Shown here in pieces: positions 48,732 to 57,405 of a DNA stretch of 64,000 nt. The stretch is from DASVCN01 sp040905665. GTDB taxonomy: Bacteria; Deinococcota; Deinococci; Deinococcales; Trueperaceae. The notes below the pieces were generated by a model. The model worked only from the letters and a program-made list of their open reading frames with translations. It ran no database searches and was not told the origin of the DNA. The DNA lies in assembly GCA_040905665.1 (NCBI GenBank), contig JBBDRD010000027.1:186001-250000 (forward strand), given 5' to 3'. How positions within the stretch are numbered: position 1 is the first letter of the stretch; every line of letters starts with the position of its first letter. The position numbers and the translations under genes are program-made.

Positions 48732-50042
48732 TCAACTTTCCGCCGATTCCGGGCTCGCGAAGTGCTCTCGCCGAAAGAGCAGCAGGGCAACGGTCAAACT
48801 CGTTACGACAGCGGCGATCGGGAACATGGCCCCGTAGCCCACCCACTGTGCGATAGTCCCCAGCAGCAGCGGCCCTACGACCTGTACGGAGCGGTTGGCG
48901 GTAAGCCGCAGACCGAACGCGGTTCCCCTCTCGGCGGCATCGACCCCGTCGACCACGGTCACCATTGTGAGCGGCTGCGAGATACCGAGACCCACGCCCA
49001 CCAGGATCGTGACGAGTACCAGCGTCCAAATCGATCCCAAGGAAATCGCAGCCAACGCCGCGACACACATGGCCGTAGTCACGATCAACGTACGGAGCCT
49101 TCCTCCAAAAGCCGAGATGATGCGCGGCATGAAGGGCCTAACGGCGATAGTGGCCAGCGCTCGCAAGCTGATGATGGCCCCGATGAGGGTGGCCGGGTAG
49201 GCAAGCAGATCGAGGTAGGCGGGCAGGAACGACTGATAACCAAGCGTTGGGATCATGAGCGTCCCGCTCACCAGCAGCGCTAGTTGCACCCTGGGGTTGC
49301 GCAGCAAACGCTTCACTTGGGCCGGCCTGGGGAAGCGGTGCATTGCGCCGCTTGTCTGCTGGGGGTGGCGCTTGAGACGCATGACCAGGACGACAGCCAG
49401 CAACGATAGTGCGCCCGAAAGCGCAAAGGCCTCCTCGAATCCGAACAGATCGACGACAACGCCGGCGAGCAATGGTCCGACCAACTGCCCAACAGAGATG
49501 AATGTGCTGTACCAGCCGAAGTTCTGCTCCCGCGCGCGACCGCCTCCCAGCCCGGCGACGTAGCTCTGAGCCGCGACCACGGCGAGGAGTTGCCCCAGGC
49601 CCCCGAAGACTTGAAGTAGTCCCAGCGACGCGAACCCGGGAAAGAGCGGAACCAGGAACGGTGAAAGTCCCACGAGAAGCGTCCCCATCAGTAATATTCG
49701 GCGAGGCCCGTAGCGGTCCACTAGCGAGCCGGCCGGGATCGCTATGAACAGCGGTAAGACGAAGGCTGCCGCTATCACCAGGCCGATGACTGCTGGGGAA
49801 GCGCCCAATGCCACGCTGTAGAGCGGCGCCAATGGGGCTAGCATCATGTGCCCCACGAACATCAGACCAATTGCAGCGCAAAGCGTCCAAAACTGCGAGG
49901 ACTCGGCGCTGCTGGTCCCGTCAACTCCAGCCCCTGCTGGTTCCTGCTTGCCTGCCCGCCGGGAGTTCGTTTCGTCTATCGACCCGTCGTCGTGAGCAGC
50001 TTCCCCTGTCTCGCCTGAATCCGCTGCATCCGGTGGCCTCAT
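48732..50042 (-). CDS. Major facilitator superfamily transporter
   Basis: 436 residues with about 12 membrane helices. After a charged, hydrophilic N-terminus (about 50 residues) come FWTLCAAIGLMFVGHMM and the MFS loop 2-3 signature GSLVDRYGPRRILLMG; the matching second-half loop is FMPRIISAFGGRLR. The style is that of DHA1-type drug/proton antiporters or small-metabolite exporters. The ATG at 50042 lies 4 bp after the stop of the oxidoreductase gene; a TTG at 50072 would overlap it. Substrate unknown; co-transcription with the oxidoreductase suggests export of a reactive or acidic metabolite. Confidence 0.88.
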   Translation of the reverse strand: MRPPDAADSGETGEAAHDDGSIDETNSRRAGKQEPAGAGVDGTSSAESSQFWTLCAAIGLMFVGHMMLAPLAPLYSVALGASPAVIGLVIAAAFVLPLFIAIPAGSLVDRYGPRRILLMGTLLVGLSPFLVPLFPGFASLGLLQVFGGLGQLLAVVAAQSYVAGLGGGRAREQNFGWYSTFISVGQLVGPLLAGVVVDLFGFEEAFALSGALSLLAVVLVMRLKRHPQQTSGAMHRFPRPAQVKRLLRNPRVQLALLVSGTLMIPTLGYQSFLPAYLDLLAYPATLIGAIISLRALATIAVRPFMPRIISAFGGRLRTLIVTTAMCVAALAAISLGSIWTLVLVTILVGVGLGISQPLTMVTVVDGVDAAERGTAFGLRLTANRSVQVVGPLLLGTIAQWVGYGAMFPIAAVVTSLTVALLLFRREHFASPESAES

Positions 50043-50046
50043 GGGC

Positions 50047-51027
50047 TCAGGGCTCGAGCAACAACTTGCCAATGCTCTGGCGCGACTCGAGGTAACGGTG
50101 CGCCTGGGCGGCGTTGGCCAGGGGGAAGGTGCGGCTTACCGGAACGGTGATTTCGCCGCTGGCCAGCAACTCGAGCATTTCGACGGCGGCACGCCTGACC
50201 CCGTCGGGCCGGTCTTTACGGTAGTGCCCGCTGGAGTAGCCGATCACGCTGCGGTTCGCCGAGTGCAGCGGGCCGGTGCTCAGTGAGCCGTGTCCGCCGG
50301 CGTTGCCGAACACCACCACTCGGCCGAAAGGCGCCAGCAGGCCAAGCCCGGATTCGAACTGCTCTCCCGCCACCGGGTCGAGGATCAGGTCGAGCCCTTG
50401 TGGGGCGGCCTCGCGGATCGGGCCGACAAGGTCGCCGCCGCGGCCCACTACTACCGTATGAGCGCCGTAGTGGAGGGCGGTCTCGCGTTTCTCTTCGCTG
50501 CCGACTGCGGCAATGATCTGCCCGGCCCCATGGAGCCGCGCCAGTTGCAGGACGACCGTGCCTACCGCGCCGGCGGCGCCATGGACGAGCACCGTCTCAT
50601 CCGGCTGCAGCGCGCCTTTGCCGATGAGCACGTTGTAGGCGGTCATCAGCACAACTACTCCGGCGGCCTGCCTGGGGTCGGTGCCCTTTCCGAGTGGGAA
50701 GCAGAGCTCCTGTCGTGCCCGAACGACTTCGGCGTAGGCGCCGCCGTCGGTCGCCGCGGCGACCAGCTGACCCTGCTCGAGCCCCTCGACCCCTTCGCCG
50801 ACCGCTTCAACCTCGCCGGCCACGTCGAGTCCAGGGATGAATGGAAACTTTCCCGCCGAGTGGGGGCCAGTGTGGTGGCCGCCTCGGCGCGCCTTGATGT
50901 CGGCGAAGTTGATGCTTATATGTTTCGGCCTTATCAGTACCTCGCCCGCCAAGGGGCGGGGCGGCTCCATTTCGCGGAGCTCGAGCACCTCGGGACCGCC
51001 AAACTCGGTGACGACGATTGCACGCAT
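50047..51027 (-). CDS. Zinc-independent quinone oxidoreductase/MDR-family reductase
   Basis: 326 residues. The MDR (GroES plus Rossmann) architecture is clear: MRAIVVTEFGGPEVLELREM, ISINFADIKARRG, PFIPGLDVAGEVEAVGEGVE and the NADPH site VHGAAGAVGTVVLQLARLHG. The zinc-binding residues of alcohol dehydrogenases are absent, as in NADPH:quinone reductases and enoyl reductases of this group. AAAGGAGG precedes the ATG at 51027. It follows the L-2-hydroxyglutarate oxidase gene on the same strand after about 80 bp. Confidence 0.92.
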   Translation of the reverse strand: MRAIVVTEFGGPEVLELREMEPPRPLAGEVLIRPKHISINFADIKARRGGHHTGPHSAGKFPFIPGLDVAGEVEAVGEGVEGLEQGQLVAAATDGGAYAEVVRARQELCFPLGKGTDPRQAAGVVVLMTAYNVLIGKGALQPDETVLVHGAAGAVGTVVLQLARLHGAGQIIAAVGSEEKRETALHYGAHTVVVGRGGDLVGPIREAAPQGLDLILDPVAGEQFESGLGLLAPFGRVVVFGNAGGHGSLSTGPLHSANRSVIGYSSGHYRKDRPDGVRRAAVEMLELLASGEITVPVSRTFPLANAAQAHRYLESRQSIGKLLLEP

Positions 51028-51108
51028 CGGCGGGCCTCCTTTAGGTCCTCGGCTTCACGCGGACAGCTCCGCGGGGGCAACTGGGCCAAATGGAATCGAG
51101 GAACACCC

Positions 51109-52317
51109 TCATGCAGCAAGCTCCCGAAGCTCAGCGGCGATATGACGCCCGATCGCGATCGATGCTGTCGCGGCCGGAGATGGGGCGTTGAGGACGTGCA
51201 GCGCGCGTTGCGAGGAGATGATCACGAATTCGTCGACTAACGATCCGTCGGGATTGAGTGCCTGAGCGCGTACTCCGGCCCCGCCCCGCACCACATCCTC
51301 GTCACGCAGACCGGGTACCAGCCGCTGCAGAGATTCCACGAAGGCGCGTTTGCTGAAGGAGCGGTAGTACTCGTACGCCGCCATCCGCCAGTGACGCCGG
51401 GCCAGCTGCCATACTCCCGGATAACGGAGGGATTGCGTCAGCTCTCGTGGGTTGATTCGGCCCCAGCCGTAGCCCTCACGGGCGAAGGCGAAGACGGCAT
51501 TCGGTCCGGCCTCGACCTCGCCGCCGATGGTGCTGGTGAGGTGTACTCCCAGGAAGGGGAAACTGGGATCGGGAACCGGGTAGATGGTGCCGCGCACCAG
51601 GTCCCGGCGCTCGGGCCGCAGCTTGTAATACTCGCCGCGGAATGGCACGACCTGAACCTCGGGCTTATGGCCCGCCATGCGCGCGACTTCGTCGGCATAG
51701 AGTCCGGCGCAGTTGACGAGATAGCGGCTGCGTATCTCGCCACTACTGGTGGTAATCCTCAGCAAGCCATCCGACTCGCGGATGCTCCTCACTTCGCTGT
51801 TGAACTCGAACTTCGCGCCGCGCTCGCCCATGATCTCGGCGTACCTCTTGGCTATCTGCGCGTAGTCGACGATAGCGGTGTTGGGTGACCAGATCGCCTG
51901 GATTCCGTTGGCATGGGGTTCGATTTCACGGAGGCGCTCGGGCCCAATCAACTCCAGGCCGGGCACACCGTTCTGGTTGCCGCGCTCGAAGAGCGTTTGC
52001 AGCCGTGGCAGCTCATCTTCACGAGTTGCCACCACCACTTTGCCGCAGCGATCATAGGGCAGATCTTGTTCCCGGCAGAACTCCTGCAGCAGCGTCACGC
52101 CCTCTACGCAGAGCCGGGCGCGTATCGTTCCGGGCCGGTAATAAATGCCGGAGTGGACGACGCCGCTGTTGTGGCCGGTCTGATGGCGGGCGACGCCGCC
52201 TTCCTTCTCGATTACGACGATAGAGAGATCCGGTGATTGGTCGGATATCGCCAGGCCGGTCGCGAGGCCGACGATTCCACCGCCGATGATGGCGAGGTCG
52301 TAGTCGGGTTTTAGCAA
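51109..52317 (-). CDS. lhgO: L-2-hydroxyglutarate oxidase
   Basis: FAD enzyme oxidising L-2-hydroxyglutarate to 2-oxoglutarate, passing electrons to quinone. 402 residues, full length. The FAD fold YDLAIIGGGIVGLATGLAI is followed by the LhgO signature ARHQTGHNSGVVHSGIYYRP, then YLVNCAGLYADEVARMAG, FRGEYYKLRPE, FPFLGVHLT and the C-terminal GAGVRAQALNPDGSLVDEF. The start is TTG 52317 with GGAGG upstream. It lies within a block of CoA-transferase genes, so its substrate may arise from a C5 dicarboxylate. Confidence 0.93.
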   Translation of the reverse strand: MLKPDYDLAIIGGGIVGLATGLAISDQSPDLSIVVIEKEGGVARHQTGHNSGVVHSGIYYRPGTIRARLCVEGVTLLQEFCREQDLPYDRCGKVVVATREDELPRLQTLFERGNQNGVPGLELIGPERLREIEPHANGIQAIWSPNTAIVDYAQIAKRYAEIMGERGAKFEFNSEVRSIRESDGLLRITTSSGEIRSRYLVNCAGLYADEVARMAGHKPEVQVVPFRGEYYKLRPERRDLVRGTIYPVPDPSFPFLGVHLTSTIGGEVEAGPNAVFAFAREGYGWGRINPRELTQSLRYPGVWQLARRHWRMAAYEYYRSFSKRAFVESLQRLVPGLRDEDVVRGGAGVRAQALNPDGSLVDEFVIISSQRALHVLNAPSPAATASIAIGRHIAAELRELAA

Positions 52318-52378
52318 CGCTTACCTCCACTGTTCCCGCTCCAGAGTGTCACGGCTCGTTCCCTGCCGTCGTGATGAC

Positions 52379-53581
52379 TCATGCTTCCGTTTGGCCGCTC
52401 GCCGGCTTGCCAGCCTCGTCGGCCTCGCCTCCCAGTACCTCGTCGTTGTGCTGACCCAGCGCCGGTGGTGGGGAGGCCGCGCCTCGGTGTGATCGGCTGT
52501 AGCGTAAGGGCGAGCCAGGCAGGCGCAGTGTACCGAGGGTGGGGTGCTCGACCTCATCGACCAGGCCCAGATGCTCTACCTGCGGCGACCGGTATACCTC
52601 TTCGACGCTCAAGATCCGGCCGGCAGGAATTCCGGCGGCGTCGAGCCGCTCCATCCACTCGTCGATGGTGGCGGACATGAGGGCCGGTGCCATCGACGCC
52701 TCCAGCTCCTCGATTCGTGCTACCCGGTCGCGGTTGCCGGCGAAACGAGACTCCTCGGGATCGAGATCGACCAGTGGCGCGAAGCGCCGCCAAAGGCCCT
52801 CAGAGCCGACTGCGATATTGATGTTGCCGTCCTTGCACTCGAAGGTTCCATAGGGGGCGATTAGTGGATGACGGTTCCCTTCCGGTTGTGGCAGGTCGCC
52901 GGCCAGCAGCCAGCGCGTGCCTTGAAAGGTGTGGATGGCGATCATGCCGCCCAGCAGGGATGTCGTGACCCGCTGCCCGCGGCCGCTCCTGTTGCGCTCC
53001 ACCAGGGCGCTCACCACTCCGTAGGCGCCGAACATGCCGGCAAGGATGTCACCGATCGGCACGCCTACCTTGGTGGGCGGGCCTCCGACCGGCCCGGTGA
53101 AGCTCATCAGTCCGCTCTCTCCCTGCACGATCTGGTCGAAGCCGGGCCGGTGACCGTGGGGCCCACCCTCGCCGAAGCCGGTGATCGACAAGGCCACCAG
53201 CCGGGGGTTCAGGGCCTCTAGTTGGGTCTCACCCAGACCCAGCCTTTCCATCACGCCGGGACGGAAGTTTTCCACCAGTACGTCGGCGTCGCGGATCAGC
53301 TCCTTTAGCCGCTCCCGTGCCTGCGGATCCTTGAGGTCCAAGGTGACCGAGCGCTTGCTGCGGTTGAGCGACAGGAAGTATGCCGACTCCTGCGAATTGG
53401 CTTCGCCAACGAAGGGCGGCCCCCAGCTCCGCGAGTCGTCCCCCTTGCCCGGGCGCTCTATCTTGATGACGTCTGCGCCGCCATCGGCCATCATTTGGCT
53501 GGCGTACGGACCGGCCAGGGCGCGTGTGAGGTCGATGACCGTGATACCGGCGAGTGGCCCTCCGGGCGCATCGTTATTCAC
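52379..53581 (-). CDS. CaiB/BaiF-type (class III) CoA-transferase
   Basis: Moves CoA between carboxylic acids, 400 residues. Family features: GITVIDLTRALAGPYASQMM, GADVIKIERPGKGDDSRSWG, SLNRSKRSVTLDLKD, DVLVENFRPGVMERLGLG and the catalytic aspartate in GFDQIVQGESGLM. The C-terminal part has the usual EEVYRSPQVEHLGLVDEVEH. The GTG at 53581 has only a weak ribosome site. It lies 45 bp after the gamma-carbonic anhydrase-like gene. A second family member is at 55338-56558; the two share the fold but differ clearly in sequence, so they probably have different substrates. Confidence 0.93.
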   Translation of the reverse strand: MNNDAPGGPLAGITVIDLTRALAGPYASQMMADGGADVIKIERPGKGDDSRSWGPPFVGEANSQESAYFLSLNRSKRSVTLDLKDPQARERLKELIRDADVLVENFRPGVMERLGLGETQLEALNPRLVALSITGFGEGGPHGHRPGFDQIVQGESGLMSFTGPVGGPPTKVGVPIGDILAGMFGAYGVVSALVERNRSGRGQRVTTSLLGGMIAIHTFQGTRWLLAGDLPQPEGNRHPLIAPYGTFECKDGNINIAVGSEGLWRRFAPLVDLDPEESRFAGNRDRVARIEELEASMAPALMSATIDEWMERLDAAGIPAGRILSVEEVYRSPQVEHLGLVDEVEHPTLGTLRLPGSPLRYSRSHRGAASPPPALGQHNDEVLGGEADEAGKPASGQTEA

Positions 53582-53626
53582 TCGTTGCCGCCGCTGAACT
53601 CGCCCTCTTCGCCGTCGACTGCTCGC

Positions 53627-54181
53627 TCACTGCCGGCCATCGTTCTCCTTTAGGCCTTGCCCCACCGCCTCGCGGTGCAGTCTCGACTTCTGAAAGTAAG
53701 ACTCGGCGATCCTGTCTATCAAAGCGCACTCCTCGTCGGTAACGTCACGAACTATCCGTCCCGGTACGCCGGCCAGCAGTGTCCTTGGCGGGATGACGCT
53801 GTTCTCCCGAACGAGTGTACCGGCGGCAATCAACGAATAACTGCCGATCTGGCAACCGTTGAGCACCGTCGCTCGCATGCCGATAAGCACATGGTCATCA
53901 ACGACGCTGCCGTGAACCAAGGCGCCATGGCCCAGCGACACCTCGCGGCCGAGCAGCAGCGGATGACCCGGGTCGGTATGGAGTATCGAGCCATCTTGAA
54001 TGTTGCAGCGCTCGCCGATGCGGATCTCCTCATTGTCTCCCCGCAAGACGCTACCGTACCAAACGCTCGAGCCCGTCTCGAGCGTGACCCGTCCGATGAG
54101 AGTGGCGAGCGGGGCGACGAAGGCTCCGGAGGCGATCAAGGGGGAGTGACCGCGGTAATCGAGGAGCAGAGGGGCGCTCAC
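53627..54181 (-). CDS. Gamma-carbonic anhydrase-like hexapeptide-repeat protein
   Basis: 184 residues forming a left-handed beta helix. The Zn-binding histidines of the gamma-CA/CaiE/PaaY group are present in SILHTDPGHPLLLGREVSLG and HGALVHGSVV. LRGDNEEIRIGERCNIQDG and LLAGVPGRIVRDVTDEE are diagnostic. Relatives next to CoA pathways (CaiE, PaaY) are thought to be thioesterases or pathway-maintenance proteins rather than true carbonic anhydrases. The GTG at 54181 overlaps the IclR stop (GTGA), so it is coupled to the regulator. Confidence 0.92.
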   Translation of the reverse strand: MSAPLLLDYRGHSPLIASGAFVAPLATLIGRVTLETGSSVWYGSVLRGDNEEIRIGERCNIQDGSILHTDPGHPLLLGREVSLGHGALVHGSVVDDHVLIGMRATVLNGCQIGSYSLIAAGTLVRENSVIPPRTLLAGVPGRIVRDVTDEECALIDRIAESYFQKSRLHREAVGQGLKENDGRQ

Positions 54182-55095
54182 GGGGCGTCACCTGGGGCGC
54201 CTCCTGGGGCCGTACCGCTTGCCTCACCTGTTGCCTGACCTGTTGCCTGATTGGGGGCAACGTAGCCGAGGTACCGCGAGAGTTCTCGTCCGGCTGCCAT
54301 ACCCAGCTCGGCGAGAGCCTCCAGTCGCTCGCGTGGCATTCGTGCGGTAGGCCCGGTGATGCTGAGGGAGGCGATTACCGCGCCCGTGTGGTTTGCGACC
54401 GGCACTGCCACGGTGTGGATGTCGGCCACTCGCTCACCGAACGAGAGTGAGTAGCCACGCTCGCGGATCAGCGTCAGCTCCTCGCTCAGCTTTGAAACGT
54501 CGGTGGGCGTCACGTCGGTCGCTGCCTCGAGCGGCCCGGCCAGGATCGCTTCGCGAGCTTCTGCCGAAAGGAAGGCCAGAAATACCTTCCCGGGCGCACC
54601 CTGGTGTAGTGGGATCGGTTCGCCCAGCTCGGTGTAGGTGCGGCGCAACGGTTTGTGGCTCTCCACCTGGTCGACCACTATGCGGCGGTTGTCGGCCCGC
54701 AGCAGGTGCAGTCCAACGGTCTCGTCGCTGGCGTCACGTAGCCGCCGCATGACCGGCAAGGCTGCCTCCTGCACGTTTACGTGGCCGCTGGCGATATAGG
54801 CGAGACGCAGGACGTGCGAACCGAGCGCGTAGCGGCGGCTGCCGCTCGCCTGCTGCACCAGTCCATGCGCGGCCAAGCTGCCGAGCAGCCGGTGAGTAGT
54901 GCTGGTGTTCAAGCCGGTGAGCTGTGCGATCTCCGAAACTCCGAGCTCGTTCCGCTTGCGGGTAAAGGCGTTGAGGATGGCTACCGCCCGGTCTAAAGAA
55001 CGGACCTCGCTGGCGGGCAAGCCGCCGTGCGCCGAGTCCGCTCCCTCTGGCCCAGGGGCTGCAACCTCGCTATGCGACTCGATTACCGAATTCAT
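54178..55095 (-). CDS. IclR-family transcriptional regulator
   Basis: 305 residues. The winged helix (about 30-90: VRSLDRAVAILNAFTRKR, LGVSEIAQLTGLNTSTTHRL, YALGSHVLRLAYI) precedes the IclR effector domain (about 105-280: LHQGAPGKVFLAFLSAE, RGYSLSFGERVADIHTVAVP). The C-terminus is a low-complexity tail (ATGQATGEASGTAPGGAPGD), partly from a 12 bp DNA repeat. The ATG at 55095 has GAGG. It is divergent from the second CoA-transferase and probably binds the palindrome at 55177-55193, controlling both directions. Confidence 0.93.
   Translation of the reverse strand: MNSVIESHSEVAAPGPEGADSAHGGLPASEVRSLDRAVAILNAFTRKRNELGVSEIAQLTGLNTSTTHRLLGSLAAHGLVQQASGSRRYALGSHVLRLAYIASGHVNVQEAALPVMRRLRDASDETVGLHLLRADNRRIVVDQVESHKPLRRTYTELGEPIPLHQGAPGKVFLAFLSAEAREAILAGPLEAATDVTPTDVSKLSEELTLIRERGYSLSFGERVADIHTVAVPVANHTGAVIASLSITGPTARMPRERLEALAELGMAAGRELSRYLGYVAPNQATGQATGEASGTAPGGAPGDAP
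54227..54250 (-). repeat. 12 bp in-frame tandem repeat (2 copies) in the IclR C-terminus
   Basis: CCTGTTGCCTGA on the plus strand is duplicated exactly and encodes the QATG-QATG part of the regulator's disordered tail. Confidence 0.85.
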
Positions 55096-55127
55096 TTGCC
55101 TCAACCTGTTCAGCTCCAACCGATCGC

Positions 55128-55157
55128 TTGACTAGCCTGAAAGATATCACGTAAACT
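55128..55157 (+). promoter_or_regulatory. Promoter for the second CoA-transferase operon
   Basis: TTGACT (55128-55133) and TAAACT (55152-55157), spaced by 18 bp, lie in an AT-rich patch 180 bp upstream of the CoA-transferase start, near the IclR start. The palindrome at 55177-55193 lies just past the expected transcription start, a good position for repression. Confidence 0.5.
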
Positions 55158-55176
55158 GTCCACAATACAAAAAGTG

Positions 55177-55193
55177 ATCCCACCAGGCGGGAT
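55177..55193. promoter_or_regulatory. Candidate IclR operator
   Basis: ATCCCaCCaGGcGGGAT is a 17 bp palindrome with only two mismatched positions outside the central base. It lies between the divergent IclR and CoA-transferase genes, 81 bp from the IclR start. IclR proteins bind palindromes of this length. Assignment to this regulator rests on position alone. Confidence 0.5.
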
Positions 55194-55244
55194 AAACGGC
55201 TCAACATCCTATCTGCGTTCAGATCGACTTTCGAACGCGGCGCA

Positions 55245-55268
55245 GCGTCGACACAGGCGTCGACACAG
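55245..55268. repeat. 12 bp tandem repeat upstream of the second CoA-transferase
   Basis: GCGTCGACACAG occurs twice back to back in the untranslated leader. Each copy contains the palindromic GTCGAC. It could be a second operator or a slippage product. Confidence 0.8.
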
Positions 55269-55337
55269 CCTAGACCCCTTTAGCCGCGGGGTCCCGCCCG
55301 GAAATCGTTCGACCCCCTGAAAGGAGCGCTCCTCAGC

Positions 55338-56558
55338 GTGTTGCCTTTAGACGGATTCAAGGTCCTCGATCTCACCCGTTTCCTCTCGGGCCCCTACTGC
55401 ACGATGGTTCTGGCAGACATGGGTGCCGACGTGATCAAGGTCGAGAACTTCCCCCTGGGAGACGACTCACGCCGGCTAGGGCCAAAAGTCAACGGCGAAA
55501 GCTACCCGGCAGCCATGCCGAATCGGAATAAGCGAAGCCTGGCCGTGAACCTCAAGGAGGAGCGCGGACGCGAGCTGTTCCTGCGGCTGGCCCAGGAGAG
55601 CGACCTGATCATCGAGAACTTCCGCCCCGGCGTGACCGGTCGCCTTGGCATCGACTACGAGGCCGCCAAAGCGGTAAACCAGGGGATTCTCTACTGCTCT
55701 ATCACCGGGTTTGGCCAAACCGGTCCTTACCGCGACCGGGCCGGTTTCGACATCATCGCCCAGGGAGTGACAGGCTTCATGCGCATGACCGGAGCGCCCG
55801 GCGGGGAGCCGGCCAAGGTCGGGATAGCCATCAGCGACATCGCGGCAGGAAACGCGGCGGCGCTGGCGATCCTTGGGGCTCAGATGCACAGGATGAAGAC
55901 GGGCGAGGGCCAGTACATCGATATCTCGCTGGTGGACGCTGGCCTCGCCTGGACGGTCTGGGAGGCCGGCGCCTACTTCGGCGACGGCGAACTGCCGGAG
56001 CAGATGGGCAGCCGCCACCGTCGATCGGCCCCCTACCAGGCGTTTCGTACTTCCGATGGCTACGTCACCATGGGCGCCAACAACGAGCGGTTGTGGGAGC
56101 GGCTGTGCAACCTTGTGCTGGAGCGCCCGCAATGGCTGGAGGAACCCCGCTACCTCGAGGGGTCCGACCGAATCGAGAACGTCGAGCAGCTAGCTGTCGA
56201 CATCGAGGAGATCGTTAGCCGGCATCCCACCCGGTACTGGGTGGAGAAGCTCGACGCTGCCGGTGTTCCCGGCGGACCAGTATTGCGCTACGACGAAACG
56301 CTGCAAAACGAGCAGGTTTTGGCTCGCGACATGGTGGTGGAGCTCGAGCACCCTAAGATCGGGCCGATGCGTGCCCTGGGCGTCCCAATGAAGATGTCGG
56401 GCACGCCGTTCACGATAAGGACGCCGGCGCCCTGGCTAGGCCAACACAGCAGCGAGGTCCTCGAGGCGGCCGGGTTGTCACGGGGCGAGATCGAGGAGCT
56501 GTTCGAGGACGAAGTCATCTACGACCGCTACCGAAACGGGGAGGCCGAGAATGCTTGA
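55338..56558 (+). CDS. CaiB/BaiF-type (class III) CoA-transferase
   Basis: 406 residues. Family features: FKVLDLTRFLSGPYCTMVLA, GADVIKVENFPLGDDSRRLG, NRNKRSLAVNLKEERGRELF, DLIIENFRPGVTGRLGIDY and the catalytic aspartate in AGFDIIAQGVTGFM. The GTG at 55338 has AAGGAG 11 bases upstream; the adjacent TTG is an alternative. It overlaps the crotonase gene by 8 bp, so an acid is probably converted to its CoA ester and passed on. It is the first gene of the operon that continues through the thioesterase and, after gaps, the TctCBA transporter. Confidence 0.93.
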   Translation: MLPLDGFKVLDLTRFLSGPYCTMVLADMGADVIKVENFPLGDDSRRLGPKVNGESYPAAMPNRNKRSLAVNLKEERGRELFLRLAQESDLIIENFRPGVTGRLGIDYEAAKAVNQGILYCSITGFGQTGPYRDRAGFDIIAQGVTGFMRMTGAPGGEPAKVGIAISDIAAGNAAALAILGAQMHRMKTGEGQYIDISLVDAGLAWTVWEAGAYFGDGELPEQMGSRHRRSAPYQAFRTSDGYVTMGANNERLWERLCNLVLERPQWLEEPRYLEGSDRIENVEQLAVDIEEIVSRHPTRYWVEKLDAAGVPGGPVLRYDETLQNEQVLARDMVVELEHPKIGPMRALGVPMKMSGTPFTIRTPAPWLGQHSSEVLEAAGLSRGEIEELFEDEVIYDRYRNGEAENA

Positions 56559-57327
56559 TGAGCTCTATCTGGAGAAGGACGGCGCCGTTGCCACGGTGGT
56601 CATCAACCGACCCGAGAAGCGAAATCCGATCAGCTTCGCGATGTGGAAGGAGCTCCCGTCCCTGGTAGCAGAGGTGGAGAGCGACGACAGCATCAAGGTG
56701 CTGGTGCTGCAAGGCGCCGGCGACGTGGCGTTCTCGGCCGGAGCCGATATCAGCGAGTTCGATAAATACCGAGCCAACTCGGAGGGTGCGCGAGTCTACA
56801 ACGAGGCGACACATGAGGGGGAACGGGCTCTGGCCGGAATGAAAAAGCCCTCCATGGCCATGATTCGCGGGTTCTGCATCGGCGGTGGCTGCGAGCTTGC
56901 TTTGGCCTGCGACTTCCGTTTTGCCGATACCACCGGTCGCTTCGGAATTACCCCGGCCCGGCTGGGAATCGTATACAGCCTCACCGCCACCAAACAATTA
57001 GTCGACCTGGTGGGGCCGGCGACGGCTAAGTACATCCTCTTTTCGGGAGAGCATCTGCCGGCCGAACGAGCCCTGCAGGTGGGTCTCATCGACGAGTTGC
57101 TCGAGCCGAAGGAGCTGGCGCCGCGCACCCGGGAGTTCGCGGAGCTGCTCGCCGGCCGCTCGCAGTACACGATCGTGAACATGAAGGAGATTATCGGGCT
57201 AATCGCGTCGGGCCAGGTCGAGGATGACGAGAAGACGCTCTCCATGCGCAACGATTCATTCGACGGCGAGGACTACAAGGAGGGTGTGCGCGCCTTCCTC
57301 GCGAAGCGTCCTCCCCAGTTCAAGTAA
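56551..57327 (+). CDS. Crotonase-fold enzyme (enoyl-CoA hydratase/isomerase family)
   Basis: 258 residues, full crotonase length. The CoA-thioester oxyanion loop is FSAGADISEF, and GFCIGGGCELALACD carries the first hydratase glutamate. The position of the second catalytic glutamate (the E of the usual QPEI segment) is alanine here (ITPARLGIVY). A classical syn-hydration mechanism is therefore unlikely, and the reaction may be isomerisation, decarboxylation or C-C cleavage. It overlaps the CoA-transferase by 8 bp and is followed by a thioesterase. Fold assignment is firm; the reaction is open. Confidence 0.9.
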   Translation: MLDELYLEKDGAVATVVINRPEKRNPISFAMWKELPSLVAEVESDDSIKVLVLQGAGDVAFSAGADISEFDKYRANSEGARVYNEATHEGERALAGMKKPSMAMIRGFCIGGGCELALACDFRFADTTGRFGITPARLGIVYSLTATKQLVDLVGPATAKYILFSGEHLPAERALQVGLIDELLEPKELAPRTREFAELLAGRSQYTIVNMKEIIGLIASGQVEDDEKTLSMRNDSFDGEDYKEGVRAFLAKRPPQFK

Positions 57328-57405
57328 GAGGTTCGGCTAGTCACTCGGCGTAGTTACGCACAGTTTAGGACGCTCTCCAGTGGCGCGAGCAAGATCGAGG
57401 AAAGG

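Noticed and set aside
52544..53597. Several plus-strand frames opposite the first CoA-transferase
   Set aside because: The minus strand carries all conserved CaiB/BaiF motifs including the catalytic aspartate. The plus-strand frames have none.
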